Shown here piece after piece: positions 45,821-54,550 of a stretch of 64,000 nt of DNA. Location: NCBI RefSeq assembly GCF_026810225.1, contig NZ_CP113865.1, positions 2,299,501 to 2,363,500 on the forward strand. Direction: 5' to 3'. A program made the position numbers and the translations under genes. The notes beneath the pieces are model-generated. The model was not told the DNA's origin, ran no database searches, and saw only the letters and a list, made by a program, of their open reading frames with translations. Each line of letters starts with the position of its first letter. Position 1 is the stretch's first letter. Origin of the DNA: Caldicellulosiruptor morganii. GTDB lineage: Bacteria; Bacillota; Thermoanaerobacteria; Caldicellulosiruptorales; Caldicellulosiruptoraceae.

Positions 45821-46279
45821 ATGAATCTCAAAGAAAAGCGAACAAAAGAATATCAGGATATGGTAAAAGCCAGTGAGCCAGGAACAAATATTTTGAAAAA
45901 CTGCATATTTGCTTTTTTAACAGGTGGAATTATTTGCGACATCGGACAGGCTTTTTTAAATATCTATTCAACGTACCTTCCAAAAGATGAGACACAGACA
46001 CTCACATCAATTACAATGATTTTTCTCGGGGCTTTTCTGACAGGAATTGGGGTATATGATAAAATAGGCAGGTTTGCGGGTGCAGGCAGCATTGTTCCAA
46101 TCACCGGGTTTGCAAATTCCATTGTATCGCCTGCTGTTGAGTATAAAAAGGAAGGGTTTGTGTTTGGAGTTGGCAGCAAGATGTTTTTGATTGCGGGCCC
46201 TGTGCTGGTCTATGGAATATCCACATCAATAATTATCGGGCTTATTTACTACTTTGTAAAAATCTTCCCTGCCATTTAG
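45821..46279 (+). CDS. spoVAC: Spore germination/DPA transport protein SpoVAC
   Basis: SpoVAC forms part of the channel that moves dipicolinic acid into and out of spores. It is 152 residues with several hydrophobic segments; FLTGGIICDIGQAF and PITGFANSIVSPAVEYKKEGF are typical. ATG 45821 lies 7 nt after AGGAGG. First of a spoVAC-spoVAD-spoVAE set. The middle gene is broken, so this intact gene may be a leftover or have another role. Confidence 0.92.
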   Translation: MNLKEKRTKEYQDMVKASEPGTNILKNCIFAFLTGGIICDIGQAFLNIYSTYLPKDETQTLTSITMIFLGAFLTGIGVYDKIGRFAGAGSIVPITGFANSIVSPAVEYKKEGFVFGVGSKMFLIAGPVLVYGISTSIIIGLIYYFVKIFPAI

Positions 46280-46333
46280 CCAACCTCAAAAGCTTGAACT
46301 TAAAAATCCAGGCAAAAAGGAGGAAAAGCCGGC

Positions 46334-46920
46334 TTGAAAAAGCTTGGAAAAGCTACTTTTAGGTTTGAAAATCTTCCTGTTATCTCTGACTGCTTCACTG
46401 TGGTTGGCAAAAAGGAATCAGAAGGTCCGCTTGGAATCTTCTTTGACATGGCCATTGAAGATGAATATGCCGGGCAAAAATCCTGGACTATGGTATAAAA
46501 GACCCGAACAACATGGGCGCGTGCATGGCACCCGCTGCGTTTGACACAATCACAACCCATCTTGAGGATACAAAAAGAGATTTTTCTTATTATGATGTAA
46601 TTGTCACGGGTGATCTGGGGTATGTGGGAAGAAAACTTCTTGAGGATCTTTTCAAAAAAGAAGGGAAGTACCTGCCATTTGAACTTTTGGACTGCGGAAT
46701 TCTGATGTTCGACTCAAAAACGCAGGATACAGGATCCGGTGCAAGCGGATGTGCAGCCTCTGCGTGCGTATTTGGTGGATATTTCTACAGGCTCATGCTG
46801 CAAAAAACTTTTAAAAGAATCCTCATTGTGCTAACCGGGGCGCTTTTGTCAGCTTCAACAGTTCAGCTTGGTGAAAGCATTCCGGTTATCGCCCATGCAC
46901 TTTCAGTTGAAATAGAGTAA
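46334..46920 (+). pseudogene. spoVAD: spoVAD pseudogene with internal deletion and frameshift
   Basis: SpoVAD is a soluble thiolase-fold DPA-binding protein, usually about 338 residues. The N-terminal 50 residues are intact from TTG 46334 (KKLGKATFRFENLPVISD..., ESEGPLGIFFDMA, AGQKSW) but the frame stops at TAA 46496-46498. The C-terminal third continues in another frame: YGIKDPNNMGACMAPAAFDT, onward to 46920. About 140 residues that should lie between KSW and YGIKDP are missing. The ribosome binding site AAGGAGG is still present. Cannot give a functional product. Confidence 0.9.
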
Positions 46921-46958
46921 CTTTCAAAAAAACACTTTCAGGAGGTTTCGTTGTCAAA

Positions 46959-47312
46959 ATGGACTATCTAATGGCGTTTTTAACTGGCGGGCTTATCTGT
47001 GTTATCGGTCAAATCCTGATTGACAGGACAAAACTGACTTCAGCAAGGATACTTGTGCTTTTTGTAACCCTTGGCGCAATCCTGCAGGGTCTTGGACTTT
47101 ACCAGAAGCTTGTTGATATAGCCGGTGCCGGTGCAACAGTGTCTCTCCCAGGCTTTGGTTACTCTCTGGCAAAAGGGGCTATTGAAGAGGTTAAAAAAAT
47201 CGGGCTTGCCGGTGCATTCACAGGGGGAGTATCAAAAACAGCCGGCGGCATTTCTGCAGCTGTGTTTTTCGGGTATATAATTGCTCTTATCTTTAACCCG
47301 AGGAGCAAATGA
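46959..47312 (+). CDS. spoVAE: Spore germination/DPA transport protein SpoVAE
   Basis: A 117-residue membrane protein with the SpoVAE pattern: MDYLMAFLTGGLICVIGQIL, then GAGATVSLPGFGYSLAKGAIE and LAGAFTGGVSKTAGGISAAV. AGGAGG precedes the ATG. It is intact and immediately follows the spoVAD relic. Related in sequence and topology to SpoVAC. Confidence 0.92.
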   Translation: MDYLMAFLTGGLICVIGQILIDRTKLTSARILVLFVTLGAILQGLGLYQKLVDIAGAGATVSLPGFGYSLAKGAIEEVKKIGLAGAFTGGVSKTAGGISAAVFFGYIIALIFNPRSK

Positions 47313-47364
47313 TATTTAAAGCAAATTAATTTTTTTTGCTATGTACACAAACAGCACGCCACCC

Positions 47365-47393
47365 TTGACAAAAACAATTTTTAAGTTTATGCT
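47365..47393 (+). promoter_or_regulatory. Promoter upstream of queC
   Basis: TTGACA (47365-47370), 17 bp, TATGCT (47388-47393). No preQ1 riboswitch pattern was found between it and the gene. Confidence 0.6.
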
Positions 47394-47439
47394 CAAACTG
47401 TAGAAACAGGCTTTTAAATTCTGTGAGGTGAAAAGGTGG

Positions 47440-48108
47440 ATGAAAGCTCTGGTTGTGCTCTCGGGTGGTATGGATTCAACCACACTTTTGTATGATGTCA
47501 AAAGCAAAGGCTATGAAACATACGCTATAAGCTTTGATTACGGTCAAAAACACTCAAAAGAGCTTGAGTTTGCAAAAAAGACATGTGATCTTTTAAAAGT
47601 GCCCCACAAAATTGTTGACATATCCTTTTTTGCAAAATTAGCACCATCTGCCCTAACTCTGGCAAACTGGCAGATACCCGAAGGATATTACACAGATGAG
47701 AATATGAAGCAAACAGTTGTGCCAAACCGCAACATGGTGCTATTAAGTATTGCAACAGCGTATGCTATCTCAATCAGAGCGCAAAAGCTCTTTTACGGTG
47801 CACACGCTGGCGATCATCCGATATATCCTGACTGCAGAAAGGAATTTGTTGAGGCTATGAAAAGTGCAATTGCTCTCTGTGATTATCACACTGTTGAGCT
47901 TGAAGCTCCTTACATTGACCTGAAAAAAGAGGATATTTTAAAAATTGGACTAAAGCTTGGTGTGGACTTTTCTCTTACATGGTCATGTTACAAAGGCGGC
48001 GAAAAGGCATGCGGAAAATGCGGCACATGCACAGAGCGAATAGAAGCTTTTAAAAAGCTGGGGATAAAAGACCCCATCGAATACGAAATTGAAATTGACT
48101 GGAACTGA
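47440..48108 (+). CDS. queC: 7-cyano-7-deazaguanine synthase QueC
   Basis: QueC converts 7-carboxy-7-deazaguanine to preQ0 with ATP and ammonia, a step in queuosine biosynthesis. The 222-residue protein has the PP-loop VVLSGGMDSTTLLY at the N-terminus, the segment VVPNRNMVLLSIA and HAGDHPIYPDCR, and a zinc site CYKGGEKACGKCGTC near the C-terminus. ATG 47440 is preferred over GTG 47428, since GAGGTG ends 9 nt before it. No other que gene is adjacent. Confidence 0.93.
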   Translation: MKALVVLSGGMDSTTLLYDVKSKGYETYAISFDYGQKHSKELEFAKKTCDLLKVPHKIVDISFFAKLAPSALTLANWQIPEGYYTDENMKQTVVPNRNMVLLSIATAYAISIRAQKLFYGAHAGDHPIYPDCRKEFVEAMKSAIALCDYHTVELEAPYIDLKKEDILKIGLKLGVDFSLTWSCYKGGEKACGKCGTCTERIEAFKKLGIKDPIEYEIEIDWN

Positions 48109-48112
48109 TATA

Positions 48113-48160
48113 AAAAGGGCTGACCTCAAGTTTTTTGTCAAAACCGGTCAGCCCTTTTTT
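48113..48160 (+). terminator. Strong terminator after queC
   Basis: AAAAGGGCTGACC and GGTCAGCCCTTTTTT. It also borders the end of the convergent M23 peptidase gene. Confidence 0.88.
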
Positions 48161-48179
48161 GTTTCTATCAACTTTACTT

Positions 48180-49898
48180 TTACTGCAAATACCTCAAAGG
48201 ATTCTGTGGCACTCCATATTTTCTCACTTCAAAGTGAAGGTGCGGACCTGTGCTTCTACCGGTTGAACCACTTTTTGCAATCAGCTGCCCCTTTGCCACT
48301 TTTTGCCCCGGTGCAACAAGTATGCTGCTGAGGTGCCCATAGTATGTCTGATATCCATTCTGGTGGTTTATAACAATGAGCTTGCCATAGCTACCCGACC
48401 AGCCTGCAAACTCAACAACACCGCCATCTGCTGCATACACATTTGAACCCCAGGGCACTGCAAGGTCAATTCCATTGTGAAACTCTCTGCCCCTGTAGCC
48501 AAATCTTGATGTGAGAGTTCCCCATACAGGGTATGAAAATCTGCCTGTTGCAAAGTAAGCAGGCGGCTTTTTGGTGCCCTGAACAACTATCCTCTCAACC
48601 GGCTTTTGAATAATCTGCTGGGATAGAATCTCCCTGTCATATTCAAGCCCGTTCATGTATACAATCCTGGCACGAATCTTTGCCCTGCCATCCCTACCCT
48701 CCTGCTTCACAATGCTCTGGGTAGTGTAGTATCTATCCGACTTTACAATCTTAACTTCCTTTGGCAGCACATCTTCATACTCTATTTCTTTTTCAAGCAT
48801 AACATTTATAAGCGGAGTAGCCTTTGTAAGTCTTATTTTCTGCCCCGGCATAATCTTTTCTGAAAGTCCCGGGTTTGACGCAAATATGTCATCCACAGAA
48901 AGATTGTATTTTCGTGCAAGTTCCCAAAGGGTATCTCCTTCTTTGATAGTATACTCCATTACCTGGTCTTTCCCAAACATAATCCTGGTAAAGGCGCTTT
49001 CTTCATCGGCAACTTTCATATCTGGTGATACATAAACTGGCTTTATTTCAACCTTTTCTTTAAATTTTGCCTGACCTGCTTTGCTGCCATAATAAAGACT
49101 TTTTAACCTTTCAAGAATCCTGCCCGGCAGACTGGAGTCTTCAAAAACAAAATATGGCTTTGAATCAACAAAAAGTGCATATCTTTTCACAAGCACCTTT
49201 CCTTTTTCTAAAATAGCGTTTTTCAGAATATCTATACTTGTTTCTCTATACTCACCCGGCTCAATAGCTTTTAATTGAAGCTGGTTTTGCAGGATAAAGC
49301 TGTTTGTTTTGTGCTTTTGCTGGACTTCCTTTGCTATCCTATCAAGAAGGTTTTGCGCCTCAGATTTATCCTTCACATACCCCACAACCTGGTTGTTCAG
49401 CACAACCGCATACGCTTTCTTGTATGCCGGTGGCATTCTGGTAATCAAAAAAAGCGTTAATATCATTAAAATCATTGTCCCAAAAATCTTTGTCTTCAGC
49501 AAAATCTCGGGAAAGTTTGGTGCATTTTTTATATACCTCAGCCCGAATAAAATCCTGTATACTTCAGAAATAACATTTTCTTTTGCAACCAAAAGTTTTT
49601 TCTTAAAACCACTTTGAAAACTTCTAAGAATACTTTTTTCAAATTTAACCCACTTTGATAATCTATGTAAATTTACTTTATCTTTCTTTAAATCACTGCC
49701 ACAGCTTTTTTTGGCTTTTTCCACTTCTCCGGTCTTCTTTTCTCCCTGACGCATGGAAGTTTTGCTGAGCTTCTTTGTCTCTTTTTTATCAAAGCTTTTA
49801 TTATGCACATTGCTGCTTTTGGGAACAAATCGGGCTTTTTCTTCCCTTGTTATTATGGCTGTGGCACTGTGGCTGCTTTTTTTACTGTGCCCCGCCAC
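48180..49898 (-). CDS. Membrane-anchored M23 peptidase with LysM and G5 domains
   Basis: A 572-residue cell wall endopeptidase. Order: basic N-terminal cytoplasmic part, one membrane segment (FGTMILMILTLFLITRM), an extracellular region (AYAVVLNNQVVGYVKDKSEA), a LysM domain (YTIKEGDTLWELARKYNLSV), a G5 domain (ESQQ-type: EIEYEDVLPKEVKIV...), and a C-terminal M23 domain with HNGIDLAVPWGS (His-Asp) and GPHLHFEVR (HxH). The start is GTG 49898 behind AAGGGGG. A terminator-like hairpin lies in its leader at 49924-49944. Confidence 0.9.
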   Translation of the reverse strand: MAGHSKKSSHSATAIITREEKARFVPKSSNVHNKSFDKKETKKLSKTSMRQGEKKTGEVEKAKKSCGSDLKKDKVNLHRLSKWVKFEKSILRSFQSGFKKKLLVAKENVISEVYRILFGLRYIKNAPNFPEILLKTKIFGTMILMILTLFLITRMPPAYKKAYAVVLNNQVVGYVKDKSEAQNLLDRIAKEVQQKHKTNSFILQNQLQLKAIEPGEYRETSIDILKNAILEKGKVLVKRYALFVDSKPYFVFEDSSLPGRILERLKSLYYGSKAGQAKFKEKVEIKPVYVSPDMKVADEESAFTRIMFGKDQVMEYTIKEGDTLWELARKYNLSVDDIFASNPGLSEKIMPGQKIRLTKATPLINVMLEKEIEYEDVLPKEVKIVKSDRYYTTQSIVKQEGRDGRAKIRARIVYMNGLEYDREILSQQIIQKPVERIVVQGTKKPPAYFATGRFSYPVWGTLTSRFGYRGREFHNGIDLAVPWGSNVYAADGGVVEFAGWSGSYGKLIVINHQNGYQTYYGHLSSILVAPGQKVAKGQLIAKSGSTGRSTGPHLHFEVRKYGVPQNPLRYLQ

Positions 49899-49923
49899 AA
49901 AAACACCCCCTTGCAAAAACAAA

Positions 49924-49944
49924 AAGGGTATTAATGATACCCTT
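49924..49944 (-). terminator. Terminator-like hairpin in the leader of the M23 gene (possible attenuator)
   Basis: AAGGGTAT and ATACCCTT (- strand) followed by TTTGTTTTT, 26 bp upstream of the start codon and downstream of the promoter at 50016-49988. Confidence 0.6.
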
Positions 49945-50388
49945 ATATAATTTATATTATGTTGAGTATGCAAAACACTATACCTTAATTTTAATTTACA
50001 TTGGTTGATATGTCAAAGGCAAATATTGTTTTGATTTTGAATAGATGCAGAGACATTTATCTTAAGTTTAAACACAATTCGTCAATAGCTGTCGAAATAT
50101 GTCGAATTTTAAGATATTGCGAACCAATTAATATTTACAGTTTTTTCTTTCTTCTTGTTACAATTATTTTACTCTACTAATTAGATAGCTGTACTTTTAA
50201 AAATTTTAAAATGCGCAGAAACTCAGGAGTAATCTAATATATTCACATTAAACCTGCACAAGCTATACTTTGATGTCTCACAATATATTGTAAAAAGAAT
50301 TAAAAAATGCTTGACATAAAATTGAAACTATGGTACAATAGCATCGTAAGAAAAATGTCGAAATTTGTTGAAAGGAGGCAAATAAAAA
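49945..50388. promoter_or_regulatory. Divergent promoter region of the M23 and AbrB genes
   Basis: About 440 bases without a gene. - strand promoter: TTGACA (50016-50011), 17 bp, TAAAAT (49993-49988). + strand promoter: TTGACA (50311-50316), 17 bp, TACAAT (50334-50339). Two direct copies of GTCGAA near 50089 and 50102, and another at 50356, could be regulator sites. I looked for a c-di-AMP riboswitch and did not see its conserved blocks. Confidence 0.7.
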
Positions 50389-50631
50389 ATGAAGTCAACA
50401 GGTATTGTGAGAAAGGTTGACGAGCTTGGCAGAATAGTTCTTCCAATTGAGCTCAGAAGAACACTTGACATTGCAGAAAAGGATGCTCTGGAGATTTTTG
50501 TTGAGGACGACAAGATAATCCTCAGAAAGTATGAACCGGCTTGCATCTTCTGCGGCAATGCAAAAGATGTTGTTTACTACAAGGGCAAAAATATCTGCAA
50601 AGACTGCTTGGAAGAGCTTAAAAAGAACTAA
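50389..50631 (+). CDS. abrB: AbrB-type transition-state regulator
   Basis: An 80-residue DNA-binding protein with the AbrB swapped-hairpin domain at the N-terminus (MKSTGIVRKVDELGRIVLPIELRRTLDI; key: GIVRKVDELGRIVLP). The C-terminal half has two Cys pairs (CIFCGN, CKDC), a likely zinc site. AAAGGAGG precedes the ATG and a near-consensus promoter is upstream. In Bacillus abrB also neighbours rsmI and trmN6-type genes, so this is conserved gene order. Confidence 0.9.
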   Translation: MKSTGIVRKVDELGRIVLPIELRRTLDIAEKDALEIFVEDDKIILRKYEPACIFCGNAKDVVYYKGKNICKDCLEELKKN

Positions 50632-50661
50632 TTTGGCAGGATAAAACAATATACACTGTTA

Positions 50662-50700
50662 AAAAAGGGTAGAGCTTTCGAAAGTCAGGCTCTACCCTTT
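50662..50700 (+). terminator. Terminator between abrB and rsmI
   Basis: GGGTAGAGC and GCTCTACCC with A-run before and T-run after; may serve both convergent genes. Confidence 0.8.
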
Positions 50701-51583
50701 ATTCTTTATTGTAAAAATCTTCAAGTTCAAGTGAAGCTTTATAAACAATATTTTTGGCAACCTTCAGCTCTTCTGCCACCAACTTTACAGCCTCTTTTCT
50801 GGTAAGTCCCTGTGCTATTTTTTCGCAAAGCTTATTTTTTATAAATTCCATATCATATTTATTTTTATCTTGCTGGCTTTCCTCCTCAAATCCCCTTACA
50901 ACAATTACATATTCACCTTTGGGAGGATTTTTCTTAAAAAACTCTATTGCCTCACCTATTGTAGTTATCATCACACTTTCGTGTATTTTTGTAATCTCTT
51001 TTACAATGCTAATTTCCCTTTCCTCTCCAAACACCTCTGCCATCTGCAAAAGTGTATCCAAAAGCTTGTGAGGTGCCTCGTAAAATATTATGGTTCTCTT
51101 TTCAAATTTTAAGCTTTCAAGCTTTTCTCTTTTTGCTCTTTTATTTTTGGGCAAAAAGCCTTCAAAGATAAAATTCTGGGTGTTCTGTCCTGATATTACC
51201 AGTGCACAAACAAAGGCACACGCACCGGGTATTACCGTAACATCAATCCCTTCTTTTATACATCTTCTGACAAGCTCATACCCCGGGTCTGAGATAAGGG
51301 GCATTCCCGCATCGGATACTAAGGCAATCTTTTTTCCATTTTTGAGCTCTTTTATTAACATATCTTCCCTTTCTCTTAAGCTGAATTCATGGTAGGAAAC
51401 AAGCTTTTTTTTAATCCCAAAATGGTTTAAAAGCTTTACTGTAACCCTTGTATCCTCACAGGCTATAAAATCCACAAGATTCAGTGTATCCAGTGCTCTT
51501 TTTGAAATATCATCAAGATTTCCAATTGGCGTTGCCACTATGAAAAGTTTTCCGCACAAAGTTTTCTCACTCCGAATCCTCAT
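50699..51583 (-). CDS. rsmI: 16S rRNA (cytidine1402-2'-O)-methyltransferase RsmI
   Basis: RsmI methylates the 2'-O of C1402 in 16S rRNA. The tetrapyrrole-methylase fold is seen: KLFIVATPIGNLDDISKRAL, FIACEDTRVT, ALVSDAGMPLISDPG and PGACAFVCALVISG. About 294 residues from ATG 51583, which overlaps the upstream gene by 17 bp; TTG 51559, behind GGAGTGAG, is an alternative start nearer the family's usual beginning. The C-terminal tail (LTRKEAVKLVAEEL) is the usual small helical domain. Confidence 0.92.
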   Translation of the reverse strand: MRIRSEKTLCGKLFIVATPIGNLDDISKRALDTLNLVDFIACEDTRVTVKLLNHFGIKKKLVSYHEFSLREREDMLIKELKNGKKIALVSDAGMPLISDPGYELVRRCIKEGIDVTVIPGACAFVCALVISGQNTQNFIFEGFLPKNKRAKREKLESLKFEKRTIIFYEAPHKLLDTLLQMAEVFGEEREISIVKEITKIHESVMITTIGEAIEFFKKNPPKGEYVIVVRGFEEESQQDKNKYDMEFIKNKLCEKIAQGLTRKEAVKLVAEELKVAKNIVYKASLELEDFYNKE

Positions 51584-52280
51584 TTTTGATTTCACCATAA
51601 TATTCCATTTCATCAATAAAAAGTGGCCTGTCAACCTTTAATGTGCACTGCTTGCCTTTTTTTGCCTCAATCAAAACAAGTGAAGACTCCTTTTCTTTAT
51701 TCTGGTGTACAAATCGTATCAAGCTCGGTTCTAACTTGTAATACCTGAGATAATAAAGAGCATCAGTAAGTCTGTCACTTCTGTAAACCATATAGAACCT
51801 GCCGCCAAATTTTAAAATCTGCATGGCACTTTTTATAACATCTTCAATTGTGCACATAATCTCATGCCTTGCAATTGCCTTTTTGATGTTTGGATTTATT
51901 GTGCCGCTATTTACCTTTCTGTAAGGCGGATTTGTAAAAACAACATTTGCAAATTCCGAACCAAAGATTTTTAGCGCATCTTTTAAGTCTGCATTTATTA
52001 TCTCTATTCTGTCCTGAAGGTTATTTATATTCCTGTTGAGAATAGCAAGTTCACATACCTCTTTCTGGATCTCCAGCGCATAAAGTTTTTTAAACCTTTT
52101 GTTTTTTGCCCATAGCAAAATTGGAATTATCAAATTCCCCGTCCCAAATTCTACAACTATGTCATTTTTCTTAAGCTGAATAAAGTCGCTGAGCACAACC
52201 GCATCTGTCCCGTACAGGAAAAAATCTGTATCCTGATATATAGAATAGTTACCTATCTTAAGATTTTCCTTCCTGAGCAT
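51567..52280 (-). CDS. TrmN6-like tRNA adenine N6-methyltransferase
   Basis: A 237-residue SAM-dependent methyltransferase of the TrmN6/YfiC group. VVEFGTGNLIIPILL is the SAM loop and VVFTNPPYRK the NPPY catalytic motif typical of N6-adenine methylation. The opening LKIGNYSIYQDTDFFLYGTDAVVLSDF is characteristic of the group. ATG 52280 lies behind AGAGGT. It overlaps rsmI and probably shares its message. The exact tRNA target (A37 of tRNA-Val in E. coli) is only inferred. Confidence 0.85.
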   Translation of the reverse strand: MLRKENLKIGNYSIYQDTDFFLYGTDAVVLSDFIQLKKNDIVVEFGTGNLIIPILLWAKNKRFKKLYALEIQKEVCELAILNRNINNLQDRIEIINADLKDALKIFGSEFANVVFTNPPYRKVNSGTINPNIKKAIARHEIMCTIEDVIKSAMQILKFGGRFYMVYRSDRLTDALYYLRYYKLEPSLIRFVHQNKEKESSLVLIEAKKGKQCTLKVDRPLFIDEMEYYGEIKNEDSE

Positions 52281-52422
52281 ACTCTTACCTCTTTGCACTT
52301 AAAGCTTATATTATTTAATTTTTTTAAATTCCAATAAACAGTGTTGTCTTTTTCTGCAAATGCATTATAATATATTATAGTGTTCTTGAAACTATTTGAC
52401 AATGTCAAAGAGGAGATCTGTT

Positions 52423-52809
52423 ATGAAGATATGTATTGTAGACGATGCCCAGTTTATCAGGCAGATTTTGAAAGATATCTTCACTTCCATGGGACATCAG
52501 GTTGTGGCAGAGTACTCTTCTGCTTCTGAATTAATTGAAAATGTCGAAGATCTGGAGCCTGACATTGTCACGCTTGATATCACAATGCCTGATATGGATG
52601 GACTTACCGCAACCAGAATTCTAAAAAATATACTTCCGGATGTTAAAGTCATTATAATTTCTGCAATTTCTCAGCCAGATATTGAAAAAGAAGCTAAAAA
52701 ATATGGGGCATACGAATTTGTGCGAAAGCCTTTTTCCAGGTTTGTGATAGAAAGTATAATAAAACAAATTGAAGATGAAGAAAATAGCAAAAACGGGGCT
52801 GTGCTTTAG
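52423..52809 (+). CDS. CheY-like single-domain response regulator
   Basis: A 128-residue receiver domain without an output domain. Acidic pair DD in CIVDDAQF, phosphoacceptor Asp in IVTLDITMPDMDG, Ser in IIISAISQP and Lys in FVRKPFSR. ATG 52423 lies behind AGAGGAG. A promoter TTGTCT (52344-52349), 16 bp, TATAAT (52366-52371) is upstream. No partner kinase or chemotaxis gene is adjacent. The stop codon lies inside the terminator hairpin. Confidence 0.88.
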   Translation: MKICIVDDAQFIRQILKDIFTSMGHQVVAEYSSASELIENVEDLEPDIVTLDITMPDMDGLTATRILKNILPDVKVIIISAISQPDIEKEAKKYGAYEFVRKPFSRFVIESIIKQIEDEENSKNGAVL

Positions 52810-52820
52810 CCCCGTTTTGT
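52790..52820 (+). terminator. Terminator overlapping the cheY-like stop codon
   Basis: AAAACGGGGCT (52790-52800) and AGCCCCGTTTT (52808-52818), with the TAG stop at 52807-52809 in the loop and second arm. Confidence 0.85.
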
Positions 52821-52849
52821 GTTAAATAAACTTTACTTTCAAAATGCCC

Positions 52850-54283
52850 TTAAAAATACAGATCTCTCTGTCCGTTTTTTATCATCTCAAGCCTTTTTTC
52901 GGTTTCTTTTCTCATCTTCTCATCTTTGATTTCAAGAAGGCTTCTGTAAATAAGATCTCTTCCTATCTGCTTTGTCTTTTCAGATCCATAGTCTTCTAAA
53001 TATTCCATAAATGTCAATAGCGCATTTGGCGTGCAAAAGTCCTGAATATCGCCTGTCTTTGCATACTGCATAAAAAGATCCCCTGTTCTTCCTTTTCTGT
53101 AGCAGGCAGTACAGTAGCTTGGAATATAGCCAGACTCACACAAAGTTCTTATAACCTCATCAGGGCTTCTTCTGTCCTCAACCTCAAACTGTGCAAGGTC
53201 TTTTTCTAAGTCTCCGGTTGATTTTCCTTCATATTCAAGCGTGTAGCCACCAACACCGGTGCAGGACCCGGCGCTGATTTGTGATATACCAAGGTCAATC
53301 ACCTCTTCTCTAAAACCCGGTCTTTCTCTTGTAGACAGAATCATGCCGGTGTAGGGCACAGCAAGCCGAATTATTGCAACAATCTTTTTGAACTCATCAT
53401 CAGATACCAGATATGGATATTTTTCTTTTGTCACATCAACACCCTCGGCAGGGCGAATTCGCGGAACAGAGATTGTGTGCGGTCCCACTCCAAACCTCTC
53501 CTCTAAATGCCTGGCATGCAAAATCAATCCTACAACCTCAAACCTGTAGTCATAAAGTCCAAACAAAACCCCAAGCCCGACATCGTCAATGCCTGCCTGC
53601 ATAGCCCTGTCCATTGCCATTGCATGCCAGTCATAGTCAGACTTTGGACCTTCAGGGTGCATGTATTCATAGGTTGGGCGGTGATATGTCTCCTGGAAAA
53701 GCACATACGTGCCAATTTTTGCATCTTTTAGCATTCTGTACTCTTCAACTGTTGTTGCCGCAATGTTGACATTCACTCTTCTTATATTGCCTTTTTCCCT
53801 GTAGACAGAATATATGGTATTTATGGCATCTATTACGTACTCAATTGGAGTTTCTTTTGGGTCCTCGCCAAGTTCAAGAGCAATCCTTTTGTGCCCGAGA
53901 GACTCTATTATCTCAACTTCTTTTCGTATCTCATCCATTGTGAGTTTTCTTCTTTTCATTCTGGTGTTTGACCTGTGATAGCCACAGTAGCGGCAGTTGT
54001 TTACACAAAAGTTGCTGATGTAAAGCGGGGCAAAAAGGACAATTCTTTTGCCATAGATTCTCTCTTTTACCTTTTTTGCAGCTTTGAATAGTTTTTCTAA
54101 AAGATGCTCATCTTCTATATAAAGGAGGGTGGCAACCTCCTCGGGTTCAAGCCCATTTAACTTTAAAGCTTTTTCTATTATATCTTCTGCCCTGTGCTGA
54201 TTTTGCCTACCCTTTTCAAGGATTTCAAATACCATATCATCATTGATAAAATCTGCTCTTTCCCACTCATCTTTTCTAAACAT
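52850..54283 (-). CDS. hydG: [FeFe]-hydrogenase maturase HydG
   Basis: HydG is a radical-SAM tyrosine lyase that makes the CO and CN ligands of the hydrogenase H-cluster. The radical-SAM cluster motif is FCVNNCRYCGYH. The second, C-terminal cluster motif is CTACYRKGRTGDLF through to QDFC. Length is 477 residues from ATG 54283. The sequence has the ThiH-like barrel. The TM1266-type gene upstream is a usual partner. hydE and hydF are not in the window. Confidence 0.95.
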   Translation of the reverse strand: MFRKDEWERADFINDDMVFEILEKGRQNQHRAEDIIEKALKLNGLEPEEVATLLYIEDEHLLEKLFKAAKKVKERIYGKRIVLFAPLYISNFCVNNCRYCGYHRSNTRMKRRKLTMDEIRKEVEIIESLGHKRIALELGEDPKETPIEYVIDAINTIYSVYREKGNIRRVNVNIAATTVEEYRMLKDAKIGTYVLFQETYHRPTYEYMHPEGPKSDYDWHAMAMDRAMQAGIDDVGLGVLFGLYDYRFEVVGLILHARHLEERFGVGPHTISVPRIRPAEGVDVTKEKYPYLVSDDEFKKIVAIIRLAVPYTGMILSTRERPGFREEVIDLGISQISAGSCTGVGGYTLEYEGKSTGDLEKDLAQFEVEDRRSPDEVIRTLCESGYIPSYCTACYRKGRTGDLFMQYAKTGDIQDFCTPNALLTFMEYLEDYGSEKTKQIGRDLIYRSLLEIKDEKMRKETEKRLEMIKNGQRDLYF

Positions 54284-54304
54284 CTCAAAACCACACTCCA
54301 ATCT

Positions 54305-54550
54305 TTATTTTGTAAGAGCACTTTTTACCTTCACACCGCTCAAAGCTCCAAGCTTTCCTGTCAGCGCACCAATATCATCTGTTGTCCCATCCACAATCAG
54401 AGAAATCACACACAGCCCTCTTTCTTTATACGGTATACCCATCCTGCCAACAATGATATCACCATAATCACTCAGGATTTTATTGAGCTTCTCTGCCACA
54501 TCTTTTCTGTTTTCAACAACAATCCCAATAACACCAATTCTCCTTTCCAA
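54305..54550 (-). CDS. TM1266-family ACT-like protein (hydrogenase-associated)
   Basis: An 81-residue protein of the family annotated as iron-only hydrogenase system regulator (TM1266). RIGVIGIVVENRKDVAEKLN and GDIIVGRMGIPYKERGLCVISLIVDG show the ACT-like alpha/beta fold. The start is TTG 54550, with a weak GGTGA upstream. It ends 21 bp before hydG and is surely in the same transcript. A structured leader precedes it. Confidence 0.88.
   Translation of the reverse strand: MERRIGVIGIVVENRKDVAEKLNKILSDYGDIIVGRMGIPYKERGLCVISLIVDGTTDDIGALTGKLGALSGVKVKSALTK

Noticed and set aside
47313-47439. preQ1 riboswitch before queC
   Set aside because: The short A-rich aptamer pattern is not present; only a promoter and a plain leader are seen.
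49945-50388. c-di-AMP (ydaO-type) riboswitch before the M23 peptidase
   Set aside because: The conserved blocks of that aptamer are absent, although an attenuator-like hairpin is present.
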